From: Spirochaetaceae bacterium
GTDB taxonomy: Bacteria; Spirochaetota; Spirochaetia; DSM-27196; PXBQ01
NCBI GenBank assembly: GCA_007695285.1
Contig: REEC01000117.1
Location: 1-64,000 of the forward strand
DNA: 64,000 nucleotides
Direction: 5' to 3'
This document shows positions 28,381-37,946 of the stretch, piece after piece; positions within the stretch are counted from its first letter, which is position 1; the number at the start of each line of letters is the position of its first letter. Made by a program: the position numbers and the translations under genes. The notes beneath the pieces are model-generated. The model was not told where the DNA came from. It was given only the letters and a program-made list of their open reading frames with translations, and searched no databases.

Positions 28381-30628
28381 ACTGTTGAACCAGAACAGTC
28401 AGTTCCTCGAGCAGTTCGCGGAACACCGCGTCGTTGACGGCGCCGGTTTCCGACTGGAGAAACGAGACGCGCTGCTCCGGCGTCGGAAACTCCGCTGCGA
28501 TAGAGATGATCTCGAGAACATCGAGGAACGCGACCTCGCGGCCGGCGTCCTCAAACGCTTGATCGTACACGCGAATCCGGTCGCCCAGTTCGGGGAACAA
28601 TCGGCGCACCGCGTCGGACACCAGGAACGTATCGAGCTGAAACCGGGCTTCGAACAAAGCTTCGGCGTCGCGGCCGCTCGCGAACGCGCGATCCTCTTCG
28701 GTCACGTACCGCGTATAACTCTCGACCGCGGCCTCGGTAATCCGTTCGAACTCTGCGAGCCGCGCGACCTCCGCGTCAAGCGCGACGATCCGCTGCTCGA
28801 GCTCGTCGGAACGGCTGCTCAGTTCGGCGATCCGGCTTTCCTGCTCGGAAATTTGAGCCTCACGCTCGGAAAGCTGCGATCGATACGTTTCTTCAAGCTC
28901 GTCGGCCACCGCCCCAATCGCTTCGGACCGGTCTTCGGCGAGAGCGCCCCGTGTCTCGTCGAGCTCACGTGTCAGCTCGTCTCGCTCGCGAACGAGCTCC
29001 GCGCGTTCGGCCTCAAGACGGCTGCGTTGCTCTGCCGCGGCCGTGGCGGCCGTGTCGGCGAGCATCGCTTCGAACCGAGCGCGCTCGTCGCCGAGCGAGA
29101 CGTCCGCCGTGTCGGCGATCACGCCCATACCGTCGACCGGTTCGCCGGTAACCACGTACCGCGAAAGCGAAAAACCGGTTCGGGCCGCACCACCGACGAT
29201 CGGGTCGGCAACATCGGACGTCGCCGGTAAAGTCGCGAGCACATCGCGGTACGCGGTAAAAGCCGCTCCGTAACGACCCTCGTCGATGAGCGTTGTCGCG
29301 GCATCGAGCGCGGCGATAACGGCCTGACGCGCCGATTCGCGTTGTTCGGCGATCTCGGCGTCCCTGACAGCCGTAATCATCTCGGCATCGCGATCCCATA
29401 CGAACGCGTACGCCTCGGATAGCTCCGGGAGTTGGGACAGCGCGGTACGGTAACGCTCGGTCGCGAGTTCGGCGTCGGTCGCCGAGCGCGCTTCGGCTGT
29501 CGTCGACCGGATACGCGCAAGAATTCCTAACTCGTCCGAAAGGCTCAAGACTTCGCCGTCGGCCGCCATCTCGAGCTCGATCACGGCTTCGAGCGAATCA
29601 AGCAGAAAGAGATCCATCTCCCTCCGACGCGCGATCTCGGGAATCGCAAGCACACGGTCTTCGTTCAAAAACGATCGAAGCGATTCGATCCGCGACCGAG
29701 CGAGTCCGTACTGTTCCGACGAGACAGCGGACCGAATCTGCCCAATCTGCCCGATGATCTGGTTCTGGATCGAGCCGGCAAGCTCCTGTCGGCGCGAAAG
29801 CTGTGCGAGTTCCTCCTGCGCTGATGCGAGATTTTCGATCGCTTCGGTGCGCGCACGATCGAGAATTCTCGTTCGTTGTTCGAGCTGGGCGCGAAGCGTG
29901 ACTTCGCGCTCACGGAACTCCTCGGCGAGTCGGAGCCGCTCTTCCCGCAAGGCCTCGAGTTGACCGTTGTACTCCGCACGGAGCTGGTCGAGGTTCTGCT
30001 CGACCGCAAGCCGTTCGGCTTCGAGCTCCGCGCGATACTGCGCGATTTGCTGCTCGTAGTACGCGGTTCGCTCGGCCTCGAAGACGCGCATGAGGTTTTC
30101 AATCTCGTCGTCCCCGAGCCCTTCGCGTAGCAGACGCGCGCGCTCCTCCTCGAGCTCCCGTTCGAGTTCGGCCCGGAGTTCCTGTTCGCGTTGTTGAATG
30201 CGCTCATCGATCGACGCTGCGAGCGCGAGTCGTTCGCGTTCGATTTCGTCGAGGCGTTTCTGAACGGTGGCGATCTGACGCTCCTTCTCGAAGAGCTGAG
30301 CTTGCGACTCACGCCGCAACTCCTGAATCAACCGCCCCTCGACGGATGCGATTTCACCGGTCCGGCCCGTGACGACCCGTTCGTCCTGGCGAAACAACGC
30401 GGCCAACACGAGCACAACAACCGCAACCGACACGATCGCACCGATGTTGACAAGCAGCGGAAAGAGCGCCCCGGCGCGGAACGACTTCAGTGAGAACGCG
30501 TCCCCCGAGACGTCGATTTTGTTTTCTGTGGCGACTTTCTCGATATGGCCGCGGATCTCGGTCTTTTCATCCTCGGAAATTCCGGCGTACTCAACGTCCT
30601 CGAGTGGGTCCGAGTTTTTGTCCGACAT
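28379..30628 (-). CDS. Large single-TM coiled-coil protein of unknown function
   Basis: TM near residue 60 (LLVNIGAIVSVAVVVLVLAALF), then long Glu/Arg/Leu heptad-like stretches. ATG 30628 with SD GGAGG. Confidence 0.75.
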   Translation of the reverse strand: MSDKNSDPLEDVEYAGISEDEKTEIRGHIEKVATENKIDVSGDAFSLKSFRAGALFPLLVNIGAIVSVAVVVLVLAALFRQDERVVTGRTGEIASVEGRLIQELRRESQAQLFEKERQIATVQKRLDEIERERLALAASIDERIQQREQELRAELERELEEERARLLREGLGDDEIENLMRVFEAERTAYYEQQIAQYRAELEAERLAVEQNLDQLRAEYNGQLEALREERLRLAEEFREREVTLRAQLEQRTRILDRARTEAIENLASAQEELAQLSRRQELAGSIQNQIIGQIGQIRSAVSSEQYGLARSRIESLRSFLNEDRVLAIPEIARRREMDLFLLDSLEAVIELEMAADGEVLSLSDELGILARIRSTTAEARSATDAELATERYRTALSQLPELSEAYAFVWDRDAEMITAVRDAEIAEQRESARQAVIAALDAATTLIDEGRYGAAFTAYRDVLATLPATSDVADPIVGGAARTGFSLSRYVVTGEPVDGMGVIADTADVSLGDERARFEAMLADTAATAAAEQRSRLEAERAELVRERDELTRELDETRGALAEDRSEAIGAVADELEETYRSQLSEREAQISEQESRIAELSSRSDELEQRIVALDAEVARLAEFERITEAAVESYTRYVTEEDRAFASGRDAEALFEARFQLDTFLVSDAVRRLFPELGDRIRVYDQAFEDAGREVAFLDVLEIISIAAEFPTPEQRVSFLQSETGAVNDAVFRELLEELTVLVQQ

Positions 30629-30680
30629 TTTTATTTCGCCTCCGAAAAAACGCTGTTCCTGACTCATACAGTAAACTAAA

Positions 30681-30696
30681 TGACCGAGTCCGGTCA
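30681..30696. promoter_or_regulatory. Inverted repeat TGACCG-agtc-CGGTCA in divergent intergenic region
   Basis: Perfect 6-bp arms, 4-bp spacer. Confidence 0.6.
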
Positions 30697-30734
30697 AACA
30701 ATTCCTGAGCATTATAGAAATATTTTACAGCTTT

Positions 30735-30743
30735 TGGTATACT
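30735..30743 (+). promoter_or_regulatory. Candidate extended -10 promoter TGgTATACT
   Basis: Precedes SD AGGAGG and the GTG start at 30767. Confidence 0.5.
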
Positions 30744-30766
30744 CTCGGTGACTCTAGGAGGTCGAT

Positions 30767-31222
30767 GTGAGACACCCGCGGCACGGGGCAGCACTGGGCG
30801 TATGGTTTTTCTTGGCTTCGGTCGCTCTCGGCGCGCAATCGGCGCAGTTCAGCGGGGATGTTCTGCTTACCGAGCAGCTTACGGTCGCCGACGCGGTGTA
30901 CCTGGTGGGGTTAGCGGTCGGGATAGTCCCGATCGATTCGCCGTTCGACGACGCTCCGAATCACCTCACGCGCGCCGGTATTCGCGTGCCGGAAGCGACG
31001 CCGGACTCACCGATCTCGCTCGGGGAGTACGCGTTTCTGATCGTTCAGGCTTTCGATCTGCCGGGAGGTTTGATGTACGGTTTCTTCCCAGGTCCCCGGT
31101 ACGCGCTCCGCGAGCTCGTTTATCTCGATGTTGTCGAACCGGGTGCGCACACGGGGGAAAGACTCACGGGCCGCTCTGCGTTGACGATCCTGGCCTCGGC
31201 GATGGAGGAGTTCGGACAATGA
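30767..31222 (+). CDS. Secreted/envelope protein of unknown function
   Basis: Signal peptide WFFLASVALGAQS; GTG start with AGGAGG SD; ATGA overlap with next gene. Confidence 0.6.
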   Translation: MRHPRHGAALGVWFFLASVALGAQSAQFSGDVLLTEQLTVADAVYLVGLAVGIVPIDSPFDDAPNHLTRAGIRVPEATPDSPISLGEYAFLIVQAFDLPGGLMYGFFPGPRYALRELVYLDVVEPGAHTGERLTGRSALTILASAMEEFGQ

Positions 31223-32490
31223 GACACCGAATCGCCCACCGCATCACGGCGATAGTGGTTCCGCTCGTGTTGAGCGCCGCATCGGTTCTCGCTCAGCCGC
31301 GTGTCACTATAGATGCGGGCGGCGAGGTCGCGGCGCATCTGCGCAACACGGACGCTGTCGGCTCGAGCTACCTCACCGCCGTCGAAGAACTCTCGCTGTA
31401 CGGCGTAGCGCGCCACATGCCCGGACTTATCACTATGGAGTACAGACTCGGCGTTACCGGCCGTCGCGACTCCCGCCGGGGGTACGTTGAGTATGCCTTT
31501 GCACAGAATCTGCTCGCTTCGGTCGAGTTGACCACGGCGACGTTCCGGCTGACCAATCGGGAGTTTCCGAGTAGCACGGGAGAGTTCTCGTTCGAGCTCG
31601 GGCGACGACGGTTTTCGGACCCGACCGCGCTCATTATCGACGGGATCGCCGACAGGGTGTCGGTCGTTTTCGAGTGGCCGAGGGTTTCCGCTTCGCTAGA
31701 CGTCGCGTACACCGGATTGAGTTCAAAGAACACGGACCCAATCGTCTTGACGGACGCGGATCGCGCGCGACTCGACGACGACTCGGTGTACTTCGCCGGG
31801 CCCCGGCTGCTCTCGGTCGCGACAATCGGTACGCCGTCGATTGCCGCGCGACAGGACGCCGAGTTTTTCGGCGCGTACCACCGCGACCTTGAAACGAACG
31901 GCGCAGACATCGCGTTCGCGGGGCTGCGTGTCGACGGCCCTGTCGTGCCGCACCTCTTTCACACGACGTCGATCGCAGCCGGGTTCACGGCCGACGACGG
32001 CGTATCGCTATTGAGTTCGCTCTCGCTTCGGTACTATCTCGACCGGGTTAACCTTTCGCGTATTCGCGTCGAGACGACGTACGCATCGGGCGACTCGGGG
32101 GGGCTTTCCCGGTTTATCCCGGTGCACCGGGGTCGGTTCGGCGAAAAGGAAATCGGATTCGATGCGGGTTTCGCCGACCGTCTTGTCGCCGAACTCGCGT
32201 ACTCGTTTCGGCCGTTCATCGAGTCCAACGCCGCGTGGCTTGCTGCGACCGAACTCGGATTCGATTCGGTGAGTTTCTTTCGCACGACCGACGCCCCGGC
32301 GCCGGAGTTCCCCGGAAACTCGACAGGCCCGTACCTCGGAACTCGCGTGCTCGCCGCTGCACGGCTTCGCGCGAGTTCGGACTTTGGGCTCGACGCGCGA
32401 ATCGGCGCGTTTTTCCCATCCAATCCCGATACCGATGATCACGATCGGCGCCGAGGCTTCTTCTCGACGAGTGTCTTCGTCTTATTTTGA
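31219..32490 (+). CDS. Putative outer-membrane beta-barrel protein
   Basis: Signal peptide (VPLVLSAASVLAQ), strand-rich sequence, terminal aromatic ...FFSTSVFVLF. Confidence 0.55.
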   Translation: MRHRIAHRITAIVVPLVLSAASVLAQPRVTIDAGGEVAAHLRNTDAVGSSYLTAVEELSLYGVARHMPGLITMEYRLGVTGRRDSRRGYVEYAFAQNLLASVELTTATFRLTNREFPSSTGEFSFELGRRRFSDPTALIIDGIADRVSVVFEWPRVSASLDVAYTGLSSKNTDPIVLTDADRARLDDDSVYFAGPRLLSVATIGTPSIAARQDAEFFGAYHRDLETNGADIAFAGLRVDGPVVPHLFHTTSIAAGFTADDGVSLLSSLSLRYYLDRVNLSRIRVETTYASGDSGGLSRFIPVHRGRFGEKEIGFDAGFADRLVAELAYSFRPFIESNAAWLAATELGFDSVSFFRTTDAPAPEFPGNSTGPYLGTRVLAAARLRASSDFGLDARIGAFFPSNPDTDDHDRRRGFFSTSVFVLF

Positions 32491-32522
32491 CGGCCGTGCA
32501 CGTTGCCCGATCAGGAGGTCCC

Positions 32523-33098
32523 ATGCGAAGAACCACAGCGACTCTTATTCTGCTACTGGCCGCCGGTGCCGCTCACGTCTCGGCGGACACAGTGTTCGTT
32601 GTGACCGCGACAACCGGACGCGTCGAGTACACCACAGAGACCGGAACCTGGAGGACGGCGTTCACGGGGCGTGAAACGCCGGTCGGAACGACCGTCGCGA
32701 CGCACGCGCGCGCGCAAGTCGAACTCACGTTTGCGCACCATACGGTCACGGCCGGCGGGCTCACGCACCTCACCATCGACGTGGCAGAACACCTTAGCGA
32801 CGGCGTCGATGCGGCGTTGACCGTCGTCGGAGGACGCGTTATCGTGGAACACGTTCCGGACGGCGAAACATTCTCGATCTTGATCGAGTCGCCGTTCGCG
32901 ACTTTAACCGCTCGGGACGCGTCGTTCGTATTCGACGGACGCGGCGTCTCGGTCACACGAGGAGAGGTTGTGCTCATGAATCCATCGGGAAGAAGCGTCG
33001 TACTCCGTTCAGGCGAAGCATCGCGCATCGTCAACGGAACACGCCCGGCGCCGATCGAGCGCGCCCGGGAACTCCGGTCGCTCGTTTCACCTCGTTGA
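32523..33098 (+). CDS. FecR-like domain periplasmic protein
   Basis: VVTATTGRVEYTTETGTWRTAFTGRETPVGTTVATHARAQVELTFAH...FSILIESPFATLTARDASFVFD...GEVVLMNPSGRSVVLRSGEAS; SD AGGAGG. Confidence 0.75.
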   Translation: MRRTTATLILLLAAGAAHVSADTVFVVTATTGRVEYTTETGTWRTAFTGRETPVGTTVATHARAQVELTFAHHTVTAGGLTHLTIDVAEHLSDGVDAALTVVGGRVIVEHVPDGETFSILIESPFATLTARDASFVFDGRGVSVTRGEVVLMNPSGRSVVLRSGEASRIVNGTRPAPIERARELRSLVSPR

Positions 33099-33102
33099 CG
33101 AG

Positions 33103-34626
33103 ATGGCGCACGCCGAACACGTTCGTACCGTTCTCGCCAAACTCACGACAGGCCTCTACGAACGCGACGAAACGATCCGACTCGCGTTTCTCGCGTCGGC
33201 CGGGGGTGAAAGTCTGTTTCTCTGGGGCCCTCCCGGAACAGCCAAGAGTCTCGTCGCGCGACGGATCGCGTGCGCGTACCGCGACGCAAAAACCTTCGAG
33301 TACCTCATGGGCCGTTTTAGCACACCTGAGGAGATCTTCGGCCCGATCTCGATAAAACGGCTCCGCGACTCCGACACGTACGAACGGATTACCGAAGGCT
33401 ACCTGCCCGACGCCGAAATCGTTTTTCTCGACGAAATCTGGAGGGCGGGTCCACCGATTCAGAACTCGCTGCTCACTGCCTTGAACGAGCGGTTGTACCG
33501 CAACGGCAGTACCGTTGTCCACCTCCCAATTCGATGCATCATCGCCGCGTCGAACGAGATCCCGGATCTTGACGATGAAGCCGCCGCGTTCTGGGATCGC
33601 TTTCTCGTTCGCGTTGGAGTCGATCCGGTTCGCGATGAGAGCGTTTTCCGGAGAATGATCGGCGACACCGACGACCCATTCGACGATCCGGTCCCACTCG
33701 ACGAGAAGATTGCGCGTTCGCAGTACGAAACCTGGCGCGCCGAGGCACCGTCGATCGCGATTCCCGACTCGGTCCTGAGTATCCTGTCGCGTATACGAGC
33801 GCGTCTCGCGACCGGTTCTACGACCGTCACGGTAAGCGATCGTCGCTGGAAAAAAATTGTCGGGTTGCTGCGAACCTCCGCGATGCTCAACGATCGCGAC
33901 GCCGTCAATCCGCTCGACTGTTTTCTCGTACGACACTGCGTCTGGAACCGCCCGGATGAGATCGGGTTTGTGAACGCCGCGGTCGAGGACGCGATCGCGG
34001 AGTATCTCTCCGAGGGTAGGTTTGACGCCGCGCCGCTGCGCGATCGCCTCTCGTCGCTCGAGGCGGCGTACGAGAGCGACACGACGACGATTCGAGACAC
34101 AACGGCAGTCGTTCCGGTCGAGTATCGCGGCGAGTACGTCCGCGTACTCGGGTTTCCCGGCGCCGAGAGCGCGCTGATCTGGAAGGGCGATTTCGACGCG
34201 CTCGACGAGGAGGGTCGATCGACCGAGGTTTTTGTGTACGATGACGATGCTGCCTTCGTCTCATCGTCCACGCACACCGTCGCGCGGACCGATGTGGGCA
34301 AAGTCGCGATCGACGGAACACCGTACGAGATCGACGCCCGCACCGAGACGACGACGGTCGCGGAGAAGGGTCCGCCCGATGCGGAGGTAAGCGCGCGAAC
34401 ACGGGCAGGAGCGATTGAGATTATCACCGAGTGTGACTCGGTCATCGGTGAAGCCGGAAAATTCATGAGAGACGGACGTTCCGACGCTTCCGATCATCTC
34501 TTTGTCGACCATCGATACGTCGACGGCGCGTTCGCGCGGGTCGAGCGATGCGCGCGGGAGTTCGCGAGCCTGAAAATCGACGTCGAGGATTTTCTCCGCA
34601 CGATCGAGAATGCGGAAAACCGGTAA
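33103..34626 (+). CDS. ravA: MoxR-type AAA+ ATPase, RavA-like
   Basis: LFLWGPPGTAKSLVARRIA (Walker A), FLDEIWRAGPPIQNSLLTALNERLYRNG (Walker B); paired with a VWA protein. Confidence 0.85.
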   Translation: MAHAEHVRTVLAKLTTGLYERDETIRLAFLASAGGESLFLWGPPGTAKSLVARRIACAYRDAKTFEYLMGRFSTPEEIFGPISIKRLRDSDTYERITEGYLPDAEIVFLDEIWRAGPPIQNSLLTALNERLYRNGSTVVHLPIRCIIAASNEIPDLDDEAAAFWDRFLVRVGVDPVRDESVFRRMIGDTDDPFDDPVPLDEKIARSQYETWRAEAPSIAIPDSVLSILSRIRARLATGSTTVTVSDRRWKKIVGLLRTSAMLNDRDAVNPLDCFLVRHCVWNRPDEIGFVNAAVEDAIAEYLSEGRFDAAPLRDRLSSLEAAYESDTTTIRDTTAVVPVEYRGEYVRVLGFPGAESALIWKGDFDALDEEGRSTEVFVYDDDAAFVSSSTHTVARTDVGKVAIDGTPYEIDARTETTTVAEKGPPDAEVSARTRAGAIEIITECDSVIGEAGKFMRDGRSDASDHLFVDHRYVDGAFARVERCAREFASLKIDVEDFLRTIENAENR

Positions 34627-36203
34627 TGTACCGCTGTCTGTTGTCGCACGATGACTCGGCTCTTGGCGAGCGTCTGCGTGAACTGCTCGAGCACGTCGTC
34701 TTCGCGCGGTTCACCGAGCCTGAGAGCGAGAATCACGACGTCGAGCAAGACATCGTACCCGACGCGGTACGTGACACGATCTCGGCAGTGTTCTCGATGG
34801 AGACGTTCTCGGAACGCGTCGCCGGCGACGAAGAAATCTGCGGTCGGATTGCGCACGATGTCGTGCATTGGTGCGCGGATCGATGGGCGCGGATCCCGAC
34901 CGACGACCGGCTGGAGGCCGAAAAAGCCGAGCTCGAGAGCTTGCGCTCGCTCGATGATCCGTGCGAGGCGGCGCGATTTCTCGAAAGACGCCCCGATCAA
35001 ACTGATCGTGAGCCCGCGACCGGTCGCAACGAGACGTTCGCGCGCGACAGATCGGTAGCCGACGCGATGACGGCGTTTCTCGTACGCGCACGACGGCCGG
35101 CACAGAGACCGGAGGCGCGGATCGAACTCGATGCGGCACACGAACGTCTGGTTGAACGATGGGGCCGTGTTCTCCGACAGCGCGAATCGCGGCACGAGAC
35201 GGCATTTTTCCGTCGTGTCCTGCCTCCGTTCGTGGACGAACTCAACCGACGCGCGGAGATTGCGGTCGAGACCGCCGCGCGTATGCGCGACTTATTCGGC
35301 ACGAGCTCGGGGCTGTGGGACCTCGTCGACGCCGAGTGGCACTTCGACGGATGGGATTCGATCGAACGATACGCCGATCTGCTCGAGACCGACCGCTCGA
35401 TCGAACGGCTCGCGGCGCAGATCGGCCGTTCGGATCTGGTCGCCTCAAAGGCACGCGAGCCCGCGTACACCGAGGCCGCGTTCGAGACAACCGAAGAGAT
35501 CAGCGTCGGTCGGAGCGAGGTGACCGGTGTCGCGTTTGGGAACGACATCGAGACGGTGCTCCCGATCGAACTCGCGCTCGCGACGATTCCGGAAACCGAA
35601 CTCGTCTTTGCGAAGAAACTCGCCGAAGGAGAGCTGCTCTCTCGCCTCTACACAACGCGCCGCTCGGTCACGGCTGTCCGCACGCGACGGGAGCGGGTCA
35701 CCGCCGAGAGTACCGATCGGGGACCAATCCTTCTTTGCGTCGATACGAGTGGATCGATGGCGGGGCGTCCCGAGACGGTCGCAAAGACACTCGCTCTGGC
35801 GCTCTGCCGCGTAGCGCTCGCCGAAGGCCGCGCGTGTTTTCTCGTTGCGTTCTCGACCCGAATCGAGTGTTTCGAGTTGAGCGATCTCGGTTCGGCGATT
35901 CCGGAGCTTTCGCGATTCCTCGGCGGAACTTTTCACGGCGGAACCGATCTCCGCCCCGCGGTCGCGCGCTGCATCGACCTTCTCGAGACCGAGCGATACC
36001 GGACGGCCGACGTCGTGGTCGTCTCGGATTTCCGGATCCCGAAGGTTCTCGACCGGGCTTCACCCGATATTCGTCGGGTCCAGAGCGAACTCGGGACCCG
36101 ACTGCACGCAGTCACGGTAAACGATATGCCGGTCGACGATCCTTATAACATTTTTGACTATCACTATCGCTACGCTCCGGGCTCAGGCGTCGTCGAAGCG
36201 TGA
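34626..36203 (+). CDS. viaA: VWA-domain protein, ViaA-like
   Basis: MIDAS-type DTSGSMAGRPETVAKTLALAL; TAATG overlap with ravA. Confidence 0.85.
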   Translation: MYRCLLSHDDSALGERLRELLEHVVFARFTEPESENHDVEQDIVPDAVRDTISAVFSMETFSERVAGDEEICGRIAHDVVHWCADRWARIPTDDRLEAEKAELESLRSLDDPCEAARFLERRPDQTDREPATGRNETFARDRSVADAMTAFLVRARRPAQRPEARIELDAAHERLVERWGRVLRQRESRHETAFFRRVLPPFVDELNRRAEIAVETAARMRDLFGTSSGLWDLVDAEWHFDGWDSIERYADLLETDRSIERLAAQIGRSDLVASKAREPAYTEAAFETTEEISVGRSEVTGVAFGNDIETVLPIELALATIPETELVFAKKLAEGELLSRLYTTRRSVTAVRTRRERVTAESTDRGPILLCVDTSGSMAGRPETVAKTLALALCRVALAEGRACFLVAFSTRIECFELSDLGSAIPELSRFLGGTFHGGTDLRPAVARCIDLLETERYRTADVVVVSDFRIPKVLDRASPDIRRVQSELGTRLHAVTVNDMPVDDPYNIFDYHYRYAPGSGVVEA

Positions 36204-36211
36204 CGGCCCGG

Positions 36212-36242
36212 TTGACATTCCCCGCACGTGCGACCGTATACT
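36212..36242 (+). promoter_or_regulatory. Candidate promoter TTGACA-19-TATACT for the serine acetyltransferase
   Basis: -10 ends 6 nt before ATG 36249. Confidence 0.55.
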
Positions 36243-36248
36243 CGAGTG

Positions 36249-37169
36249 ATGTTGAAACGACTCAACCACGTAATCGACGCGATACACGACTCGTACCTGC
36301 AGCTCGGCGTCATCAACCACCTCGACGGACCGAAGCTACCGTCACGCGAGAGCGTCGTGAAAATCCTTCGCGACATCGAATCCTTGATTTTCCCCGGATA
36401 CCGCGAGGATGAGACAATTGTCCGCGAGAACATCCGGTACGTGGTGGCCGAGCGGGTAAGCCGCGTCGCAAAAAACCTGACCGAAGAAACGCATCGCAGC
36501 CTGTGTTTCCAGCGTCGCCACGAGCTCAAACCCCCGTGCGGCGATCGGGACCGCGAAGCGCTGACCTCGGCCTGTTACAAACGGGCCGAGGAAATCGCCC
36601 TTTCGTTTGTCGAGTGCATACCCGAGATCCGCCGCCGGATCAAGCTCGATGTCGAAGCCGCGTTCCAAGGCGACCCGGCGAGTAAATCACGCGAGGAAGT
36701 CATTCTCGCGTATCCCGGGGTGGAAGCGGTGATCGCGCACCGAGTCGCGCACGAACTCTGGATCCGTGACGTCCCGCTTATCCCACGAATGATGAGCGAA
36801 CATATTCACGGCGAGACCGGCATCGACATCCATCCGGGCGCGGTAATCGGCGATTCGTTTTTTATCGACCACGCAACGGGCGTCGTAATCGGAGAGACGA
36901 CGATCATCGGCAAGAACGTCAAGATTTACCAGGGCGTCACGATTGGCGCGTTAAGCGTGAAGAAAGAGGAAGCGGACAAAAAGCGGCACCCGACGATCGA
37001 GGACGACGTGACGATCTACGCGGGAGCCACGATTCTCGGAGGAAAAACGGTAATCGGAGAAGGTTCGATTATCGGAGGAAACGTCTGGATCACCGAGTCG
37101 GTGCCGCCCGGCAGCAAGATCTACAACAAGCCAAGCTCGTACGTCCGAAAGGCGCCCGCCGCGGTGTGA
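36249..37169 (+). CDS. cysE: Serine O-acetyltransferase (EpsC/CysE)
   Basis: Hexapeptide repeat region IHPGAVIGDSFFIDHATGVVIGETTIIGKNVKIYQGVTIGALSVKK. Confidence 0.93.
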   Translation: MLKRLNHVIDAIHDSYLQLGVINHLDGPKLPSRESVVKILRDIESLIFPGYREDETIVRENIRYVVAERVSRVAKNLTEETHRSLCFQRRHELKPPCGDRDREALTSACYKRAEEIALSFVECIPEIRRRIKLDVEAAFQGDPASKSREEVILAYPGVEAVIAHRVAHELWIRDVPLIPRMMSEHIHGETGIDIHPGAVIGDSFFIDHATGVVIGETTIIGKNVKIYQGVTIGALSVKKEEADKKRHPTIEDDVTIYAGATILGGKTVIGEGSIIGGNVWITESVPPGSKIYNKPSSYVRKAPAAV

Positions 37170-37175
37170 CCGGCG

Positions 37176-37946
37176 CTAACGAGATGCAGTCCTGAGTGGG
37201 TACTCCTCGGAGATGTAACTCTGCGCGAAACCCTCGAGCCGGCGCACCCAGTCGAGAAACTTGCCCGCCTCGGCTCTTTCGGTGAACGGTCCTATCCGCA
37301 GGCGGTAGAACGTCGTTCCATCGACCTCGCGCGTCGTGATTCGAGTCCCGAGACTGTAATCTTCGAGCAAAACGACTCGAGCCTGTTCGGCGGTATCGCG
37401 GTTCGGCGACGAGATCACTTGAATCCAGTACTCGGTGACGCGCACTTCACGTGGTGCGGTCGGCTCGGTCGGTCGCGGAGCCGCGGCGGTCGGCGACGGC
37501 GCGGAGGGAGCAGCCGTGGTTGGAGCCGGAGCGCTCGGCGCGGGCGTCGGCACACGGGTCGGAGCCGGAGTCCGGGCTTGCGGCGGAACGGCGGTGACGG
37601 GAGGCCGCGCATCGGGACGCGGTTCGGTCACCGGCGGCTCGGCAACACGCGGTCGCGGTTCGGCGAGCGCGTCATCGATATCGGCGGCGTCCTCGTCGGT
37701 GCCGTAGATGATGAACACGTCGTCCTCGTCGGTTGTTTCTCTCGAGAAAAGCAACGACTGATCCGGCGAACGCATGTATTGAATTGGGTCGAAGGCCGGC
37801 CGGCCGGCATCTCGAGTCGCCAGGTCGGGTTCCGCGTCCGGACGGGGATAAAACGCCCAGAGACCCACGCCGACCACCAAAGCGACAAAGAGTGTAACGG
37901 ATGTTATGATCAGAAAGACTCTATTATTTTCCATCGTATCGTCCAT
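37176..37946 (-). CDS. SPOR-domain protein with Pro/Ala/Thr-rich linker
   Basis: N-terminal TM, PAPTRVPTPAPSAPAPTTAAPSAPSPTAAAPRP linker, C-terminal SPOR YWIQVISSPNRDTAEQARVVL. Confidence 0.85.
   Translation of the reverse strand: MDDTMENNRVFLIITSVTLFVALVVGVGLWAFYPRPDAEPDLATRDAGRPAFDPIQYMRSPDQSLLFSRETTDEDDVFIIYGTDEDAADIDDALAEPRPRVAEPPVTEPRPDARPPVTAVPPQARTPAPTRVPTPAPSAPAPTTAAPSAPSPTAAAPRPTEPTAPREVRVTEYWIQVISSPNRDTAEQARVVLLEDYSLGTRITTREVDGTTFYRLRIGPFTERAEAGKFLDWVRRLEGFAQSYISEEYPLRTASR

Noticed and set aside
31219-31221. Use of the long ORF 30748-32490 as one 580-aa protein
   Set aside because: The upstream part overlaps the well-started 30767 gene in another frame; signal peptide and ATGA coupling place the real start at 31219.
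37435-37707. Repetitive GGAGCCGGA-like stretch as a possible minisatellite
   Set aside because: Explained by the Pro/Ala/Thr-rich linker codons of the SPOR-domain protein; no exact repeat unit.
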